Shown here in pieces: positions 12,076 to 26,000 of a stretch of DNA of 64,000 bases (its first letter is position 1; every line of letters begins with the position of its first letter). Origin of the DNA: Abelmoschus esculentus. Taxonomy: Eukaryota > Streptophyta > Magnoliopsida > Malvales > Malvaceae. A program made the position numbers and the translations under genes. The stretch lies in NCBI GenBank assembly GCA_035048815.1, contig JAUCBN010000023.1:7695501-7759500 (forward strand), read 5' to 3'. The notes under the pieces were generated by a model. That model was not told the origin of the DNA, made no database searches, and worked only from the letters and a program-made list of their open reading frames with translations.

Positions 12076-12606
12076 TAGGGGTGTTCAGTATCGAATTATC
12101 GGATCGGATCAAATTTTTTAGATTTTTAAATTAATGATATAGTGATCTGTATCTGATCTAGAAAAAAAGCAGATATCCGCATATTCGGATATTAGATATT
12201 CGGATCGGATAGTCGGATATCCAATTATTCAAAAATATAATTTGATTAACTGATTTTTTAAATTTGAAGGTTGTATTTATGGAAATTTTGGAATTTCGAA
12301 TATAATAAACAATAGATTATTAAATATAACAAGATTCACATTTATAAAAGTTTTTATTTTTTAAAATTTTGAATATAAAAAGCACTAATTTGTTGAATAT
12401 AACAAGATTAATATTAATAAAATTTTAAATTTTCGAGTTTTCGGATAATTCAAATTTAAAATATTGTGATCTGTATCTGATTCGAAAAACTTAAAATTGG
12501 ATATCCGGTCTAAAAATAAAAATCAGATCGGATATCTTAATTTTCGAATCGGATCAATAGATAATCAGATCGAATGGACTAGATCAAATATTTCTGAATA
12601 TCCCTA
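12076..12606 (+). mobile_element. Second copy of the hAT-like element, inverted
   Basis: Starts TAGGGGTGTTCAGTATCG and ends AATATCCCTA. Its interior aligns by eye, over its whole length, with the reverse complement of 10384-10938: GGATCGGAT clusters at the ends and, in the middle, AAATATAACAAGATTCACAT and GAATATAACAAGATTAATAT. No matching 8-bp flank was found, so one end may be eroded. About 1.1 kb separates the two inverted copies. Confidence 0.65.
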
Positions 12607-15600
12607 AATATAACCGCAGAACTAAAAAAATTATTTAAGAATTATTATTTTTTAATTATATTTAAAGAATATCAACTATTTATAAAAAGCATCGGTTTAA
12701 GAATAATTTTATAAAGTTTAATAATTTTATATTTAAAGGATATCAACGATTATTTTGTACTAATAGTTTAGTAATGTTTATCGATTATTTTTGGAATAGT
12801 TTGATATATTTAATATCTAAAAAATTTATCACTATAATAAACATTAAATATATCAAACTGTTACAAAAATAATCTATATATGTTATTAAACTAATATAAA
12901 ATAAATGTAAGATTTATAGATTTATTACATTTTATAACATTTTCTAAAGATAATTACCCTTCATCAATGAATACAAATCGTTTGTCACTTAATTGTGTTT
13001 TATTTTAAATTAGTGAGTTTAGAGTTCAGTATTAGAGGTTATAATTAAGGTTTAGTAAATTAAGGATAAGGAGTATTTTTAGGGTTTAGATTTTAATGGT
13101 TTAAATTTTAATTTTTTAATTTTTTAAGAGAAAATATAAAAAAGACACGATAAAAGAACAAAAGATTATATTATTTATTTATTTTGTTATTTATTAATTT
13201 TTCTGATAAAACATGATTGGTTTGGATCGGTTTTTATCTGAAAATTTGAAAAAACATGAAACAATTTAAGGAAAGTGGGAAAGTGCAACCTCATGCTCAT
13301 GTGTTTTTGCAGTTGTGCTTCTTATGAAATTATTATAGCCATTTTGAGAAGTCAATGAAGATCTTTTATTTGAAATAATTTTATAACTTAATTGTCTAGG
13401 AAATGTTAATCTATTTTTATATATTCGAAATCAATTACACTTAGATACGAATGAGTGTTTTTTTTTTTTTGAGTTGAGTTTATAAAATTTAAATTGAGTC
13501 GAGTCAAGTTGAATTGTTTTATGTTTTTTTAATTTAATTGTAAACATTTATAATGTTATAGTACCAATTAATTTTAATTTAAACAATTATCTATACCATA
13601 TATATATTTATATTCTTCATACACAATATATATAGCATGCAAAATCGAGAGACTGAACTTAAACTTGAAATCGATACATTGATTACTAAAAAATTTAAAT
13701 TATTTAATTTTTTGAATTAAATTTATAAAATTACGAATCAAAGATAAATTGAATTTTTTTCATTGAGTTGACTAACGATATAATTTATCCTTTATTATAT
13801 CATTGATATCGTCCCTCGTAACAAATTTATTTCGAGATTTAAATCCGAATTCTCTCGATTTGCTCGGTACATTTATCGTGGCGTTGCTTGACATTGAAAT
13901 ATCACACGTTATATCCATGTTTGTTGCGACAGGTTCCGAGTCCAACAACTTGTTTGGCTCGGGTCTGGTCCCCAACCAGCAGGAGCAGCAATCCAAAAGG
14001 CTGTCTTGGGTAAGCAAAATGGCTCAAACCCCACTTCCCTGGTTGAAGCAACAGGTTTAGGTCAAAGGATGTAATAACAATACAGTAGAGCACATTAGGT
14101 AGGTGAACAAATGAATAGGCAGCGGTTTCAATGTCAAGGAAAGCTGTACTCATTATAACCAAAACCAACCTTGGTTGGTACGAACATATTAAGCTTTTGT
14201 TTTCGGATTTATTTCACGATTCGAATCTTAAATTACTTTTACTTTTTTATTTTCATACTTAATTTATTTTTGTCTTGTATTCTCATTTGAATTTTTTAGA
14301 TGAATTAAGATCGAAATAATAGTTTAAGTATCAAAACAAAAAAAATTAAGAGGAATATGAATTCGTCTCAAGCTCTAAACGGCTACATCCCCAGGCAGGG
14401 GTGTGACCCTTTTATCTAAATAATTATATTACACTTTTAATCCTTTAAAAAATTTATATTCTGATTTAATCGAGGTGTTAAATATCCATTTTTAAATATT
14501 TATTTTTCTACCATAATAAAACAGATTATCAACCATTATAATGATGATGTTATCTTATATGAATTAAATTTTGGATTTTTTATAATGTTAGGTTGCATTT
14601 GTTGAGATGAAACATTTAGACAATGTAAAAGAACATGTTAGTTAAAACTTCATTACCAAACTTAATTGGTAATGGATTAGATGTCTTAATCAGATGGTTT
14701 AAGAAGATATTGAGTGTTAATCTTGTCTAAAGGGTGTTGTTTTTTTGTGTACTCAAACTCTCTCCACTTTGGTTCCTCCAATTCCCAATTTCCCACATCC
14801 CCATCGTCCTCAGATTCGTTGGATAACCGAAATCACAGTGGCATGGTTCAGCCGCCCCGCTGGAAGAAAACGACACGCCAACAACTTGCAAGTGGTTTTG
14901 TTCTTGTGGATAAGTTATTTAGAAGACAACGTTGGCGAATTGGAAAAACAAGAACCATTTGTTTCAATGTTTTGTTTGGGGGTCATTTCAACCAAATACT
15001 CTCAAATTATAATCCCAATTTTAAATTAATTAATACATTTTAAGATTTTAAAACCAAATTATTAAAAAATTGATATTATATCAATTAAGTTTATCTTCGA
15101 TTTAATTGTAACCTTAAATATTAAATATCGAATTAAATTTAACATTCAATGGCAATTTAAATCAGGCTCGATTAGACAAGTTTTTCATGAGAAGACTTTA
15201 TTGATTTTTTTTAAGTTCGAGAGCTTATATATCTCTTAAGTCATGTAATAACTTTAAGGACTCAATTAAAATATTTTTATTATTAAAGATCAATCTAAAA
15301 TCCGAGACATGATTGGGGACTTGTGATGCAATTAGCCCTTTGCCTTTTGTCTTTAATTTTAGTAAAAAAAATATTTTTTTTTATTTTTTTATTTCAATAT
15401 TCTAATGAAATAGTGTTAAAATTATTCTATTCTATTATTCAACTTATTATGACAATAAGATTAGAGTAATTGGACTCATCACGAATCTTGCACATTGAAA
15501 ATGTTTATTATATATTAATTATTTTTATTATTTTAATTAAGTCATGCAAGGATGAAGAAATAAAATATAGTTGTGAAATTATTAGGACATGATATGGACA

Positions 15601-17249
15601 TAATGACCAATGCAGGGTCGGTTATAAAACACACAAAGAACATGAAGTCATTCATTAATTATGTATCCGATTTAATCGTTTAACTGTAAGAAAATGTACC
15701 TAATTTATATATTTTTAGTTTGGTCACTTTAGAGTTTAATTTTTTATTTCTAATTTAAATTATTTTTTTATGATAAACGTTAATTTTTTTATTATCTAAT
15801 AAAATATGATATGTGATTTTTTTTATATTTTTTTAATTTTTATATTAGAAATAAAAAATCTTTATAATTATAAAAAAAATCAAAATCTTAAAATTTTTAA
15901 AATTTTCGAACTCAAATTTTAAATCCTTAAATTCTTTTACTATCACCACCAATTCAATCACTAACGATTATCTTTGCCTTCGTCAGATCTCATGATCGAC
16001 AACTCCATCACTCGTTGTACAAAACTAGTAAATAAATTATTGACTATTTTGTAAACGAACATCCAACAGTAAAGAAAAAAGAGTTTGATTGAGTTTTTAT
16101 CTGACAATTCGAAGATGGAAGATGCAAAATATTGAGGTGCAGGACGTTTGAGTGGTAGACGGTGAACTGTCAACATGTGAGATATCGGATGATAAAAGAG
16201 ATATGATTTGAGAATTTGATTAAAAGAAATTAAAATTTAGAATTTTATTAAGAAAGTTATATTTAAAAAAATTCAAAATAAAAATATTTATTTAATCGAA
16301 TATAACCACAAAATCAATAAAATTTTATTAAGTATTTTAATATTTTATTTTTAAATATTTTAACCAAAATTTTTAATTAAGCTAGAACCATTTTCCCAAT
16401 TGCTGGTCCCTACAGCCATTGATGATTTAAAATTCAAGTAATTTATATAAATATTTTATTTTATTTTTGTCTTATCCTCTTTTGTTTTGCCGTCCACATC
16501 TAGACTTAATAATAAATAGATCATACGAAATAAGAAAAGGGAACAAATGTGGACTCTTTTGTCTTAAATTTTACACAAAACAAAACAAAAAGTATGGGAT
16601 TTGAAATTGTATTCTATTTAGGCTTTGTATATGTTACTTTTCAATGCATGCAACAAGACAATGGTACTAATAAATAAGTTTATATCGGGACGAAATTAGT
16701 ATCAAATATTCAAAAAAAATCTATTAGACAAACATTTGGGAATGTTGATTGGGTAGTTTTAGGGCGAAACGAGGTTACGGCGGAGTTAAATTAAATTAAA
16801 CTTATATAAATTTTATATTTTTTAAGAATTTATGTAACGACATAAATAATATAATTCAAATGATTTGATTTAATTTTTTTAAAATAAGACACTACTTTTC
16901 GGTTTGATTAATTTAGTTTTTAACTTTTTAATATTAATTTTAAGTTTTATTTTTTATTTTAATATGTCTTTTAAATATTTATATGATATATAAAGTCTTT
17001 TTATATAGTTTCTTATTAGAATTTCATTTGTTCAAGTAAATAAAAGTATTTAACAATTCATCTATAATATTCCAAATTATTTTATAAGTTTTTAATAAAA
17101 ACATTTATTTTATGTTACAAAATAACTAAAAATATTTATAATTTTTAAACTTGTAACGTATTTTTCCCTCAGCTTTACTTATATGAATTTACGAGGTTAT
17201 TAAACCGGATAATAAATTAGGTCCCACAAATAAGATAACGGTCTAAAAA

Positions 17250-17700
17250 AGTTCATTATTAGATATCGGATTTAATTCGTTTTTTTATATATTTATTTTT
17301 TTAAATTGACAATATAATGATTTGATTTATAAAAAATGAATATATGGAAATTTTAATATCAAATAATCGGACCATATATTTAAATATCTGAAAAATATAT
17401 TTTAACTTAATTATTTTTTAAAATTTGAAGATATATTTATAACAATTTGAAAATTAAAATATAAAATACAATAAATTATTAAATATAACAAGATTCACAT
17501 CTATAAAAATTTAAATTTTTGGATGATACAAAATCTAAAATATTATGATTCATATCTGATTCAAAAAAAAATGAAATTAAATTAAATATATGATTCTGAA
17601 ATAAAAATCAAATCAAATTTTTTAATTTTTAAATTAAATCAACAGATAATCTAATCGGATTGATTGATTCGGATATTTTTAAATACTCTAAACGCACCTA
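17250..17700 (+). repeat. Third, diverged copy of the hAT-like repeat
   Basis: Same order of motifs as 12076-12606, for example AAATATAACAAGATTCACAT at about 17480 and a GGATTGATTCGGATATTTTT block near the end. Divergence is clearly greater and the terminal motifs are eroded. Boundaries are approximate. Confidence 0.5.
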
Positions 17701-19124
17701 ATTTTCATCCCTTTAATCATCATCTTAACAATTAATCACGTATTAGTCAACGTCTTTGATTTCCCACCTCTTGATTCGGATCAAACGTGTGGGTTTAATC
17801 TTGGAATGGACACAGGTGGGTCTAACCCGACCCGATTAAGGGTGAACTGTGGGCCACACATTTTCTTAATTTTGCACGTAAGAAATTACTTTGAAAATCT
17901 TGTTACACACTAAATGTAGGACCCACCTTTTCCTTTTTAAATATTTTTAAATGTTAAAATAAGGCTTAAAAGGCTAAAATATAGTAATATAAATTTATTA
18001 AAATATGAGATTTTATAACTCAATTTTTATTTATTTATTTATTAATTTGATTTGAATTTATAAAATTTGAATCAAATTATAAAATTTAAGTCAAACCGAA
18101 TTTATAAAATTAAAATAAAAAAATCATTTAAAATATTTTTTATAGAAAGATACTTCATTTTAATAATGAGTTATAATTACTATGGTTTATTTATTTTATA
18201 AAGTTTAACAGCTTATTGGTATTACTAAATTCAACCTACTTGAAGTATATAAAAGACATCTCCTCCTTCCTTTTTAATCTATTTTTTATGCATAGTTTCT
18301 ATCATCACAATTTTTTTTTTACTCGATAATCAATTTTAATATTAATTATCGATCATTAAATTTATTATTTTTTAATATTTTTAATAAAAATTTATATTTT
18401 TGTATTTTTTATTTTTATGGTACGATTTTCTTTATTTTTTTGTTTTTTTTTTAATTTATTTTTAGTTGTTCAATGTTCGTACATGGATCTTCATGACGTT
18501 AGTTTTTAGTTATATCAGAAAAAGATCAATTCACACTTATCACTTTTTTAATCTTATAATGTGTCTCATTTAGATAAAAATAAAACATTCGGGAAGACTT
18601 TCAGATTTTGATGGTATATCAATCTCTATGAGTTTTTATATAAAATTTCGACAGATTAATTTTTATTATTTTCCTTTTAAAATACATTATATTTATAATA
18701 TTTTATATTTTTTCTTAAAAAATTCAACCCATTTAATTTGGACTCTAAAATATAAATATGTATACTCCTTGAATTATTCGTTTGTTAATCTGACCAATTT
18801 AGTCAAATGTAGCATATTTTTTTCGTTAACCAACCCTACTTTATGTCATGTAATTTGACTGGTTGAGAAGGTTACGTGAACCACCTGTCACTCCAATTTC
18901 ATAACCACTTTGGAAACTAATTTAATTCAGATATTAATTGGACAACTCTAACTTCGGAGAAATACATATAAAAAAAATCAAAATTAAAGATTTGATTGGG
19001 AATAATATCAAATTTATTAGTAAAATTTGAATTAATATCAGATTTGGGTTTTATCAAATGCATGGGAAAAGGAGTTGGACTTTCTAATTAATATTATTTT
19101 TAAAAAATATTTTTAATATTAACA

Positions 19125-19300
19125 GGGGTTGGTTCAAGTAGTAAGCAGTTTGGTTTAATTTAAGTAAGTTTTATGTTTGAGACGTTGTTTATTCAGAAAA
19201 TTTCTGCTGAGAGACTCACCCATCAAAGCTAGATGTGCGACCTGTGTCGGTCCGGATTAGTCAGGGTGAGACCTTGAGAATCGAAAGAGCAATCAAAATA
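19125..19300 (+). repeat. Dispersed SINE-like repeat, copy 1
   Basis: Contains AGTAAGCAGTTTGG, then TTTGAGACGTTG, then GAGACTCACCCATCAAAGC and TAGTCAGG. The order is the same as in copy 2 at 31680-31845. The first two motifs are spaced like degenerate pol III A and B boxes, so a tRNA-derived SINE is possible. Ends and target duplications are not resolved. Confidence 0.45.
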
Positions 19301-20326
19301 AAACATTTTTAATTTTTAATTTATTATCGATTGGTTTAATAGAATGAGATGCTAAATCTCTTATAATAAGTCTTCAGAGTATATGATTTAAATTAGTTGA
19401 ATAATAAATAAAATATCAATGATTATATATAAAAAATTAAATAAAACTCGTTAATTTTATTAAAAAGATAAAAATAAATTTGATTACATCGAAAAATGAA
19501 CCACAAAAAAGATCAAGTTAATGAAAGATTATCGATAATTATAAATCGAGCGTCATCAGAAAATTATCTACGAATGTAAATCACTTATACAAATTAAACT
19601 TGAGAGTCTAATGAAGGAAAGATCATCCAGATAATAAATAAACACCGTCTTAATCAATTAAGGTAATATCAAATCCAACCCTAAAAAACCCGAAAAAATA
19701 ACCAAACGACCAATAAGAAGATAAAAAAACGTGCTATAAAAACAGATCATGAAAATGTATCATAAAGACAAAATTATTCTTATTAAAAAATTTATAAAGT
19801 TAAAAATTTACATAATCGACATCCAATAATTAAAATATTTATTTTATATCATTTTATATTAGTTTGAATCTTAATATAACATAAAAAATATAATACGACA
19901 TTATTTAATTAAATAATTATTATGTGAATATATCTATTTTTTATTTATAAATTATATCAACCACCATAACAACTATGTATTAATAAATCCACTATTAATT
20001 ATATTAATAATAAACAGCGAAAATGAAATCTTACGTTATTTTCTATTATCTGTTCTCTTCATTTTCAAACCATCATCTATTCTAACAGCTGTTTCTAATA
20101 ATATCATCACCGATTCAACTAAATATTATATATAATATTAATATTTTAATATTTATAATTTATATATATGAAATATTTATATTTAATTTTTTTTATTTAT
20201 GTTCTAAATTGAGATTTGCTGACCGGATAAAATTATTTTTTTACATGCAAATTATATTAATTAAGCCATAAAAGGTTATTAGCTTTATTTCTTCTTATTT
20301 ATAAACAAATATCAATTTTAAGTCAA

Positions 20327-20930
20327 TTAACAAGCTGAGCAACTCGTGATCAGTTAAAACTCGATTCGGTTAAAATTTAATAAATATTTGATTCAGACTA
20401 ACTCGATTCGATATCTTAACGAGTTAAACTGAACAAATTCTAACTCAACTCGATAAGTTCGTGAGCAACTCGTTAATCTTTTATAATATTTTTTAATAAT
20501 CACCTTAAAAATATTTTATTTAAAAAATAAATCTAAATAATAATTATTAACTTATGAATTGTTACTTTAATTTTAATATGTTATTTTGATGTATTTATGG
20601 ATTGTTATTTTCGAATTTACACTTTAAAAATGTTTTATACATTTTTTGATTTTTTTGTTAAATTTGTTCATTTATGTTAATATTAAGTCTCACATAGTAT
20701 TATTAAATTTTAATTTTAGTTAAAAATAAGGTAAATTTTTAGTGAGTTTAACGAGCAACGAGTCGAGATGAGCAACAAAATATTTGAACGAGCACGAATT
20801 GGACATAATTTTAACGAGCTTAACGAGCAACGAGTCCAGTCGAGCAACAAAATTTTTTAACGAACATGAATCAAAAAATAACTAACTTACGACCGACTCA
20901 CTCGATAAATACCTCTAATTAAAGACATAA
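20327..20930 (+). repeat. CTCGA-rich dispersed repeat, copy 1
   Basis: The ends are rich in ACTCG/GAGCAACGAG phrases and the AT-rich centre is non-coding. It matches the reverse complement of 41815-42375, sharing the block around TTAACGAGCAACGAGTC and TCTAAATAATAATTATTAAC. The right end, AATACCTCTAATTA, recalls hAT termini (TAGAGGTATT on the other strand), but no target duplication was found. Confidence 0.55.
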
Positions 20931-22944
20931 TCAATCATTAAGTTCGAGTCGGGAGGGGCACAAGCTCCACTTTTTATTTTACATTTTTCATAGTTTCGTC
21001 CCTGGTATTTTGTGACTAATCTAAAACATTTACTATAGTTTAAGGACTAATGGTGCAATTAATTTTTTTTTTTTCAGTTTGATAGAGTAAGTATGGGGTC
21101 AAATAAAATCTAGAAGTAATACGTCATTTGATGGGAAAAAAAACATTTACGGATGCCGCATATTGACTTTCTTTAGCATAGTAGTTGGTCCGAATATTAT
21201 ATTTTTTTCGTATTAAAAATAATATATTTTATTAATTTTTTGAAAGTTAAATTTTTTAAATTTTAATTATAATTATATTAAATATTTTAAGTAATTAAAT
21301 TTTATAAATTATATATATAAAATATATTTGATTATAAATTTTTAAAATATATTTTTTTATATTTTTATTAATAATAAATTTTAAATAATCAAGAGTCAAA
21401 ATTAAAAAGTTTGATCAAAAAAGTCGAGATAACATTAATAGGACAGAAAGAGTATATAATTATTGAAATTAAATTTATTAATCGAATAATTTATATAAAA
21501 TATTTTTAAATTTATTTTATAATATATTTACAAATTATATAATGGTTTTATTTTCCCAATGATCCAATCATTCATCTAAAAAGAATCATTACTTCTTGTT
21601 GTATAATACACTTAAAGATGAAAAATGATTAAAAAATATTTTTGTCAAAAGTATGATGAGGCGGATAAATCATTAAATCATATGTATATAAATAAATAAT
21701 TTTAATATTAATTACTAATTAGTTTAAAGAGATGAGATATTAAATTTTTAAAGAATACAGAAAATTTAAATTTTAATATTCTATACGAAAAAATTATATA
21801 CAAAATATTATTTTTATAATAAATTTTTACAATAGTTAATTTAAATTAAACAATCAATAAATCAGATACTAACTCATTTCGTTAAAAAAATAGATATTTA
21901 CATAAAAAAATAAAAATATACGTGTATGAATTATTTTTTAAATTAAAATTAAGGGTTTTTAGATATTTAGCCAATAAATAAATAATCTGAAAAAAAACTA
22001 TTTTGATATTCAAAAGTTTAAATCTCAGTGTTATAAATAAAGAAAATCGATTAAAAAAGATTGCTCTATAGTACAAAACTCATATGAATTAATTGATTAA
22101 TAAATTAAAAATTAAAAATTAAACAAAAAATAATATCCTATTATGAAAGGAATATTTAAATAAAAAAAATCTCTTACTAAACATTTAAATAAATATTCTC
22201 CCCTGTTTGGTACTGGGACTGGGAGAATCTGTCTTCAAGAAAGAACCGTACCAAATATACTACAGTAAAAGCATCACTGTTTGGTCCGATTTTAACACGG
22301 ACTAAGGTTAGATACTTGCCTTAAATGATTTTTTCGTAAAAATAATTAATTTAAAATAGTATTAAATTAAATAATATTTTTAAACAACTTAAAATATTAT
22401 TTAAATAATTTAAAATATTATATATTTTTATAACATTTTAGGTTGCATATAATTTAAAACGTTATATATTTTAGTAATATTTTTAGTTATATGTTTTTAA
22501 ACATTTTTTAAGCTGTCGTTTTCGACTATATTTTTTTAGTAATTTTAATTCTTTAATACTGTTTTTGATTAATTTAATTTAATTTAATAATTAAAAATAA
22601 TATAATTTTAATTTAAATAAATTTAATACTTATTTGATATTTATTTTATAATTAAACAAAATAATAATCTTATCTAATTATTCCTTTATCATATTATAAA
22701 TTAATTTTTATTTAAATTTTTTTAAATTAAATTAATAAAATTATCATTTTAACTTTTGTAATAGAATCAAGTTCTTATCATAAATAACTCCAACTTGAAG
22801 CAACAAAACTCAAAAATATCCGAATTCGAGAGAAAAGAATAGTATAAGTGAAGTAAAAACGAAGATTGATCATTTAAAAATGGATGTTCAAGTTTCATGT
22901 CAGAGAGGAGTCCACCACAGAAGCAGAATTTGTTAAAAAATTAC

Positions 22945-22953
22945 CTATAAAAA
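22945..22953 (+). promoter_or_regulatory. Probable TATA box of the beta-galactosidase gene
   Basis: CTATAAAAA lies about 125 bp upstream of the chosen ATG at 23075 and just before a GA-rich leader. Position and composition fit a plant core promoter. This is inference from sequence only. Confidence 0.45.
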
Positions 22954-22965
22954 CCAGTTGCAGGG

Positions 22966-22999
22966 GGGAGAAGAAGAAGAAGAAGAAGAAGAAGAAGAG
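22966..22999 (+). repeat. GAA microsatellite in the 5' leader
   Basis: A run of about ten GAA/AGA units lies between the TATA-like box and the start codon of the beta-galactosidase gene. It would be transcribed as a purine-rich 5' UTR tract. Confidence 0.8.
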
Positions 23000-23074
23000 A
23001 GCTTCACGAAAACCCAAAACTCTTTAAATATTCTTCCAATTCTTCCTCCATTGATTTTCTTCATTCTTGTTAAT

Positions 23075-26000
23075 ATGATGTACAGAAAAAACATGTTCAT
23101 GTTCATGCTATGGCTATTGTTTTCTTCCTGGGTTTTCTCAGTTTCAGCCACTGTTTCTTATGATAGCAAAGCTATCACCATTAATGGAAGAAGAAGAATT
23201 CTTCTTTCTGGGTCTATTCATTATCCCAGAAGCACCCCAGAGGTATTTGATTAAATGCCTCACCCACTCTTACCTCTTCACCTTTAAAGATTCAACAGTT
23301 AATTCATATATTTATATATGTTTGTGCAGATGTGGCCTGATCTTATAGCAAAGGCTAAAGAAGGGGGCTTGGATGTTATACAAACTTATGTTTTCTGGAA
23401 TGGACATGAGCCTTCTCGTGGCAAAGTAATATTCTTTTATATCATATAATTCATAATTTTTCTGTATGATTTTCTTAAAATCTTGTTTCTTTTTGTTTTG
23501 CAGTATTACTTTCAGGATAGATATGATCTGGTTAGATTTGTTAAACTGGTTCAACAAGCTGGACTTTATGTTAATCTCCGGATTGGTCCATATGTTTGTG
23601 CTGAATGGAATTATGGGTAATTAAGAATTTTATTTTACCAATCACCATAGGTAAATCTCTGCAGATTTTGACTGATATGTTTTGGTTTCTTTTATGGTTC
23701 AGGGGGTTTCCTGTCTGGTTAAAATATGTTCCTGGCATTGCTTTTAGGACAGACAATGGACCTTTCAAGGTTGAAAATTTTGATTAGATATATAGATACC
23801 CTTTTGTTTGGTTTTATGATTTTGATATTAAAAAATTTTAATTTGCAGGCTGCAATGCAAACATTCACAGCTAAGATTGTCAACATGATGAAAGCAGAGA
23901 AGCTGTTTCAGACTCAAGGAGGTCCAATTATTATGTCTCAGGTTGGACTAAAAACTATTTTTTTAGTTTGATGTTCAATAAAATAAAACTTTATTTTATT
24001 TTCTTGATGAATTTTTATGATGACAGATTGAGAATGAATTCGGTCCGGTTGAATGGGAAATCGGCGCTCCCGGTAAAGCTTACACCAAATGGGCTGCACA
24101 AATGGCAGTCGGACTCAACACCGGAGTCCCGTGGATTATGTGCAAGCAAGATGATGCTCCTGACCCTGTGGTAAGGTTTCATGTCATGTTGCTTTAGTTT
24201 TTGCTTTTGTTATTGTCATTTAGCTTTAAAGATTTTGTTGGTGTGCCTTTTGAAATGGTGCTATGTGATCCTCCTTTCTTGGTGGGGTTTCCAATAGTGT
24301 TTTTGGTCCCAATTTCAGTTGGTATTTATTCATTTACGACTTACGTAAAGTCGAGGTTTCGATTCGTTATCGTACCAGGAATTCTGGAAACCTTAATTCT
24401 TTATACTGTCACAGATAAACACCTGCAATGGATTCTACTGTGAAAACTTTACTCCCAATGCAAAGTATAAGCCAAAGATGTGGACTGAAAACTGGACTGG
24501 TTGGTAAGTCACAAGATTCTTTCTTCTGTTGTCTATTGTTTCTGTTATGGAGTTTAATTTCATTTAAAGGAGTTCCGGTTTGTTCGAATGCTAGGTTTAC
24601 GGGTTTCGGTAGTGCAGTTCCGACAAGACCTGTAGAAGACATAGCATTTTCAGTTGCAAGATTCATACAGAATGGTGGTTCATTTGTTAATTATTACATG
24701 GTATATTGTGTTCTGGTATCTGTTGCCTCCCTTTAAGTTCACCAGGTTTTTGTTTTTTAACGTTTCCTGAACCTTTTTGCTTCAGTACCACGGAGGAACC
24801 AACTTTGGCCGGACTGCCGGCGGTCCCTTCATTGCTACTAGCTATGATTATGATGCTCCTCTTGATGAATACGGTATGTAGATACGAGAATTAAAGATTC
24901 CGACTACTTGATTCGAGAGCATGGTATCATACCCGCTCAGGTTTACGAAACGGTTGTTTTCATCATAAACCAGGGCTTAAAAGGGAACCCAAATGGGGAC
25001 ATCTAAGAGATCTGCATAAAGCAATCAAATCAAGTGAACCAGCCTTAGTTTCTGCAACTCCTACAGTGACATCTCTCGGACGTAACCAGGAGGTCAGCGT
25101 TTTTGCTGTGAACTTAAATCCCTGTTTTTTCGGTTCCGGAATCGACATTTCTCACAATAGATGATTGCTTTTATTATACCCAGGCTCATGTATTCAGGTC
25201 GAGGTCCGCATGTGCTGCATTCCTTGCAAACTACGACACAAAATACTCCGTAAAAGTAACGTTCGGAAAGGTTCAATACGACTTACCGCGGTGGTCCATC
25301 AGCATCCTTCCTGACTGCAAAACTGCTGTTTTCAACACTGCAAGGGTAAGGGAAAGAACTTTGTAACATGAAATTCAAGCTTTTGTTCTGTTTCTCAATA
25401 GCTCTTCAATGAAAATTTTAACATTTGAATGCAATTGTTGCACAGGTTGGAGCTCCAAGATCTCAACCGGCAATGGTGCCGGTAAACAGCGCATTTTCAT
25501 GGCAATCATACAACGAAGAAAGTCCCACTGCTGATGATCGAGATACATTTGTACATGACGGGCTATGGGAACAAGTATATCTCACCGGAGATGCATCAGA
25601 TTATTTGTGGTACATGACAGAGTAAGTAGTCATACCTGAATACGTATTAGCGTACCTTTGATATCGCGATCAATTTCCTTACATTCTGTCGTTCGATCAG
25701 TGTAAAAATTGACGCTAACGACTTGAAGAATGGACAAGATCCTCTTCTCACCATTTGGTCAGCAGGCCATGCTTTGCATGTTTTCATCAACGGTCAACTA
25801 TCGGGTAAAGCTGAAAACTCCGTGCACCGGAGATATCAAAAGCTTTCAATGAACCTCATTATCGACTCTATTCTTGTTTCAGGCACCGCATACGGTGGAT
25901 TAGACAATCCAAAACTATCATTCAGCAAGAATGTCAAGCTAAGAGCCGGGATCAATAAGATTTCTTTATTAAGTGTCACAGTCGGACTCCCGGTTAGTTC

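Larger units (their letters stand above)
9501..22944. other. Gene desert of AT-rich DNA and dispersed repeats
   Basis: No supported gene in about 13.4 kb. Long open frames are absent. Short frames near 13800-14060, 14714-15043 and 15961-16176 have no recognised domain. Several dispersed repeats are listed separately (10384, 12076, 17250, 19125, 20327). The last ~100 bp is the probable promoter of the beta-galactosidase gene. Confidence 0.6.

Noticed and set aside
12076..12606. An 8-bp target duplication for the second hAT-like copy
   Set aside because: The flanks GGATAATT and AATATAAC do not match, so none was claimed.
13772..14168. Overlapping open frames on both strands near 13.8-14.2 kb
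   Set aside because: No domain, no consistent splice chain, and the less AT-rich part (ending KMAQTPLPWLKQQ) matched nothing I know. Possibly a gene scrap, but unsupported.
14714..15043. 109-codon open frame and an overlapping 94-codon frame
   Set aside because: Two frames of the same strand are open at once, composition is biased, and no motif is seen. Likely chance in a less AT-rich patch.
22958..23074. In-frame N-terminal extension of the beta-galactosidase from an upstream ATG
   Set aside because: The extension would translate the GAA repeat as poly-Glu and bury the signal peptide; the ATG at 23075 fits the family start.
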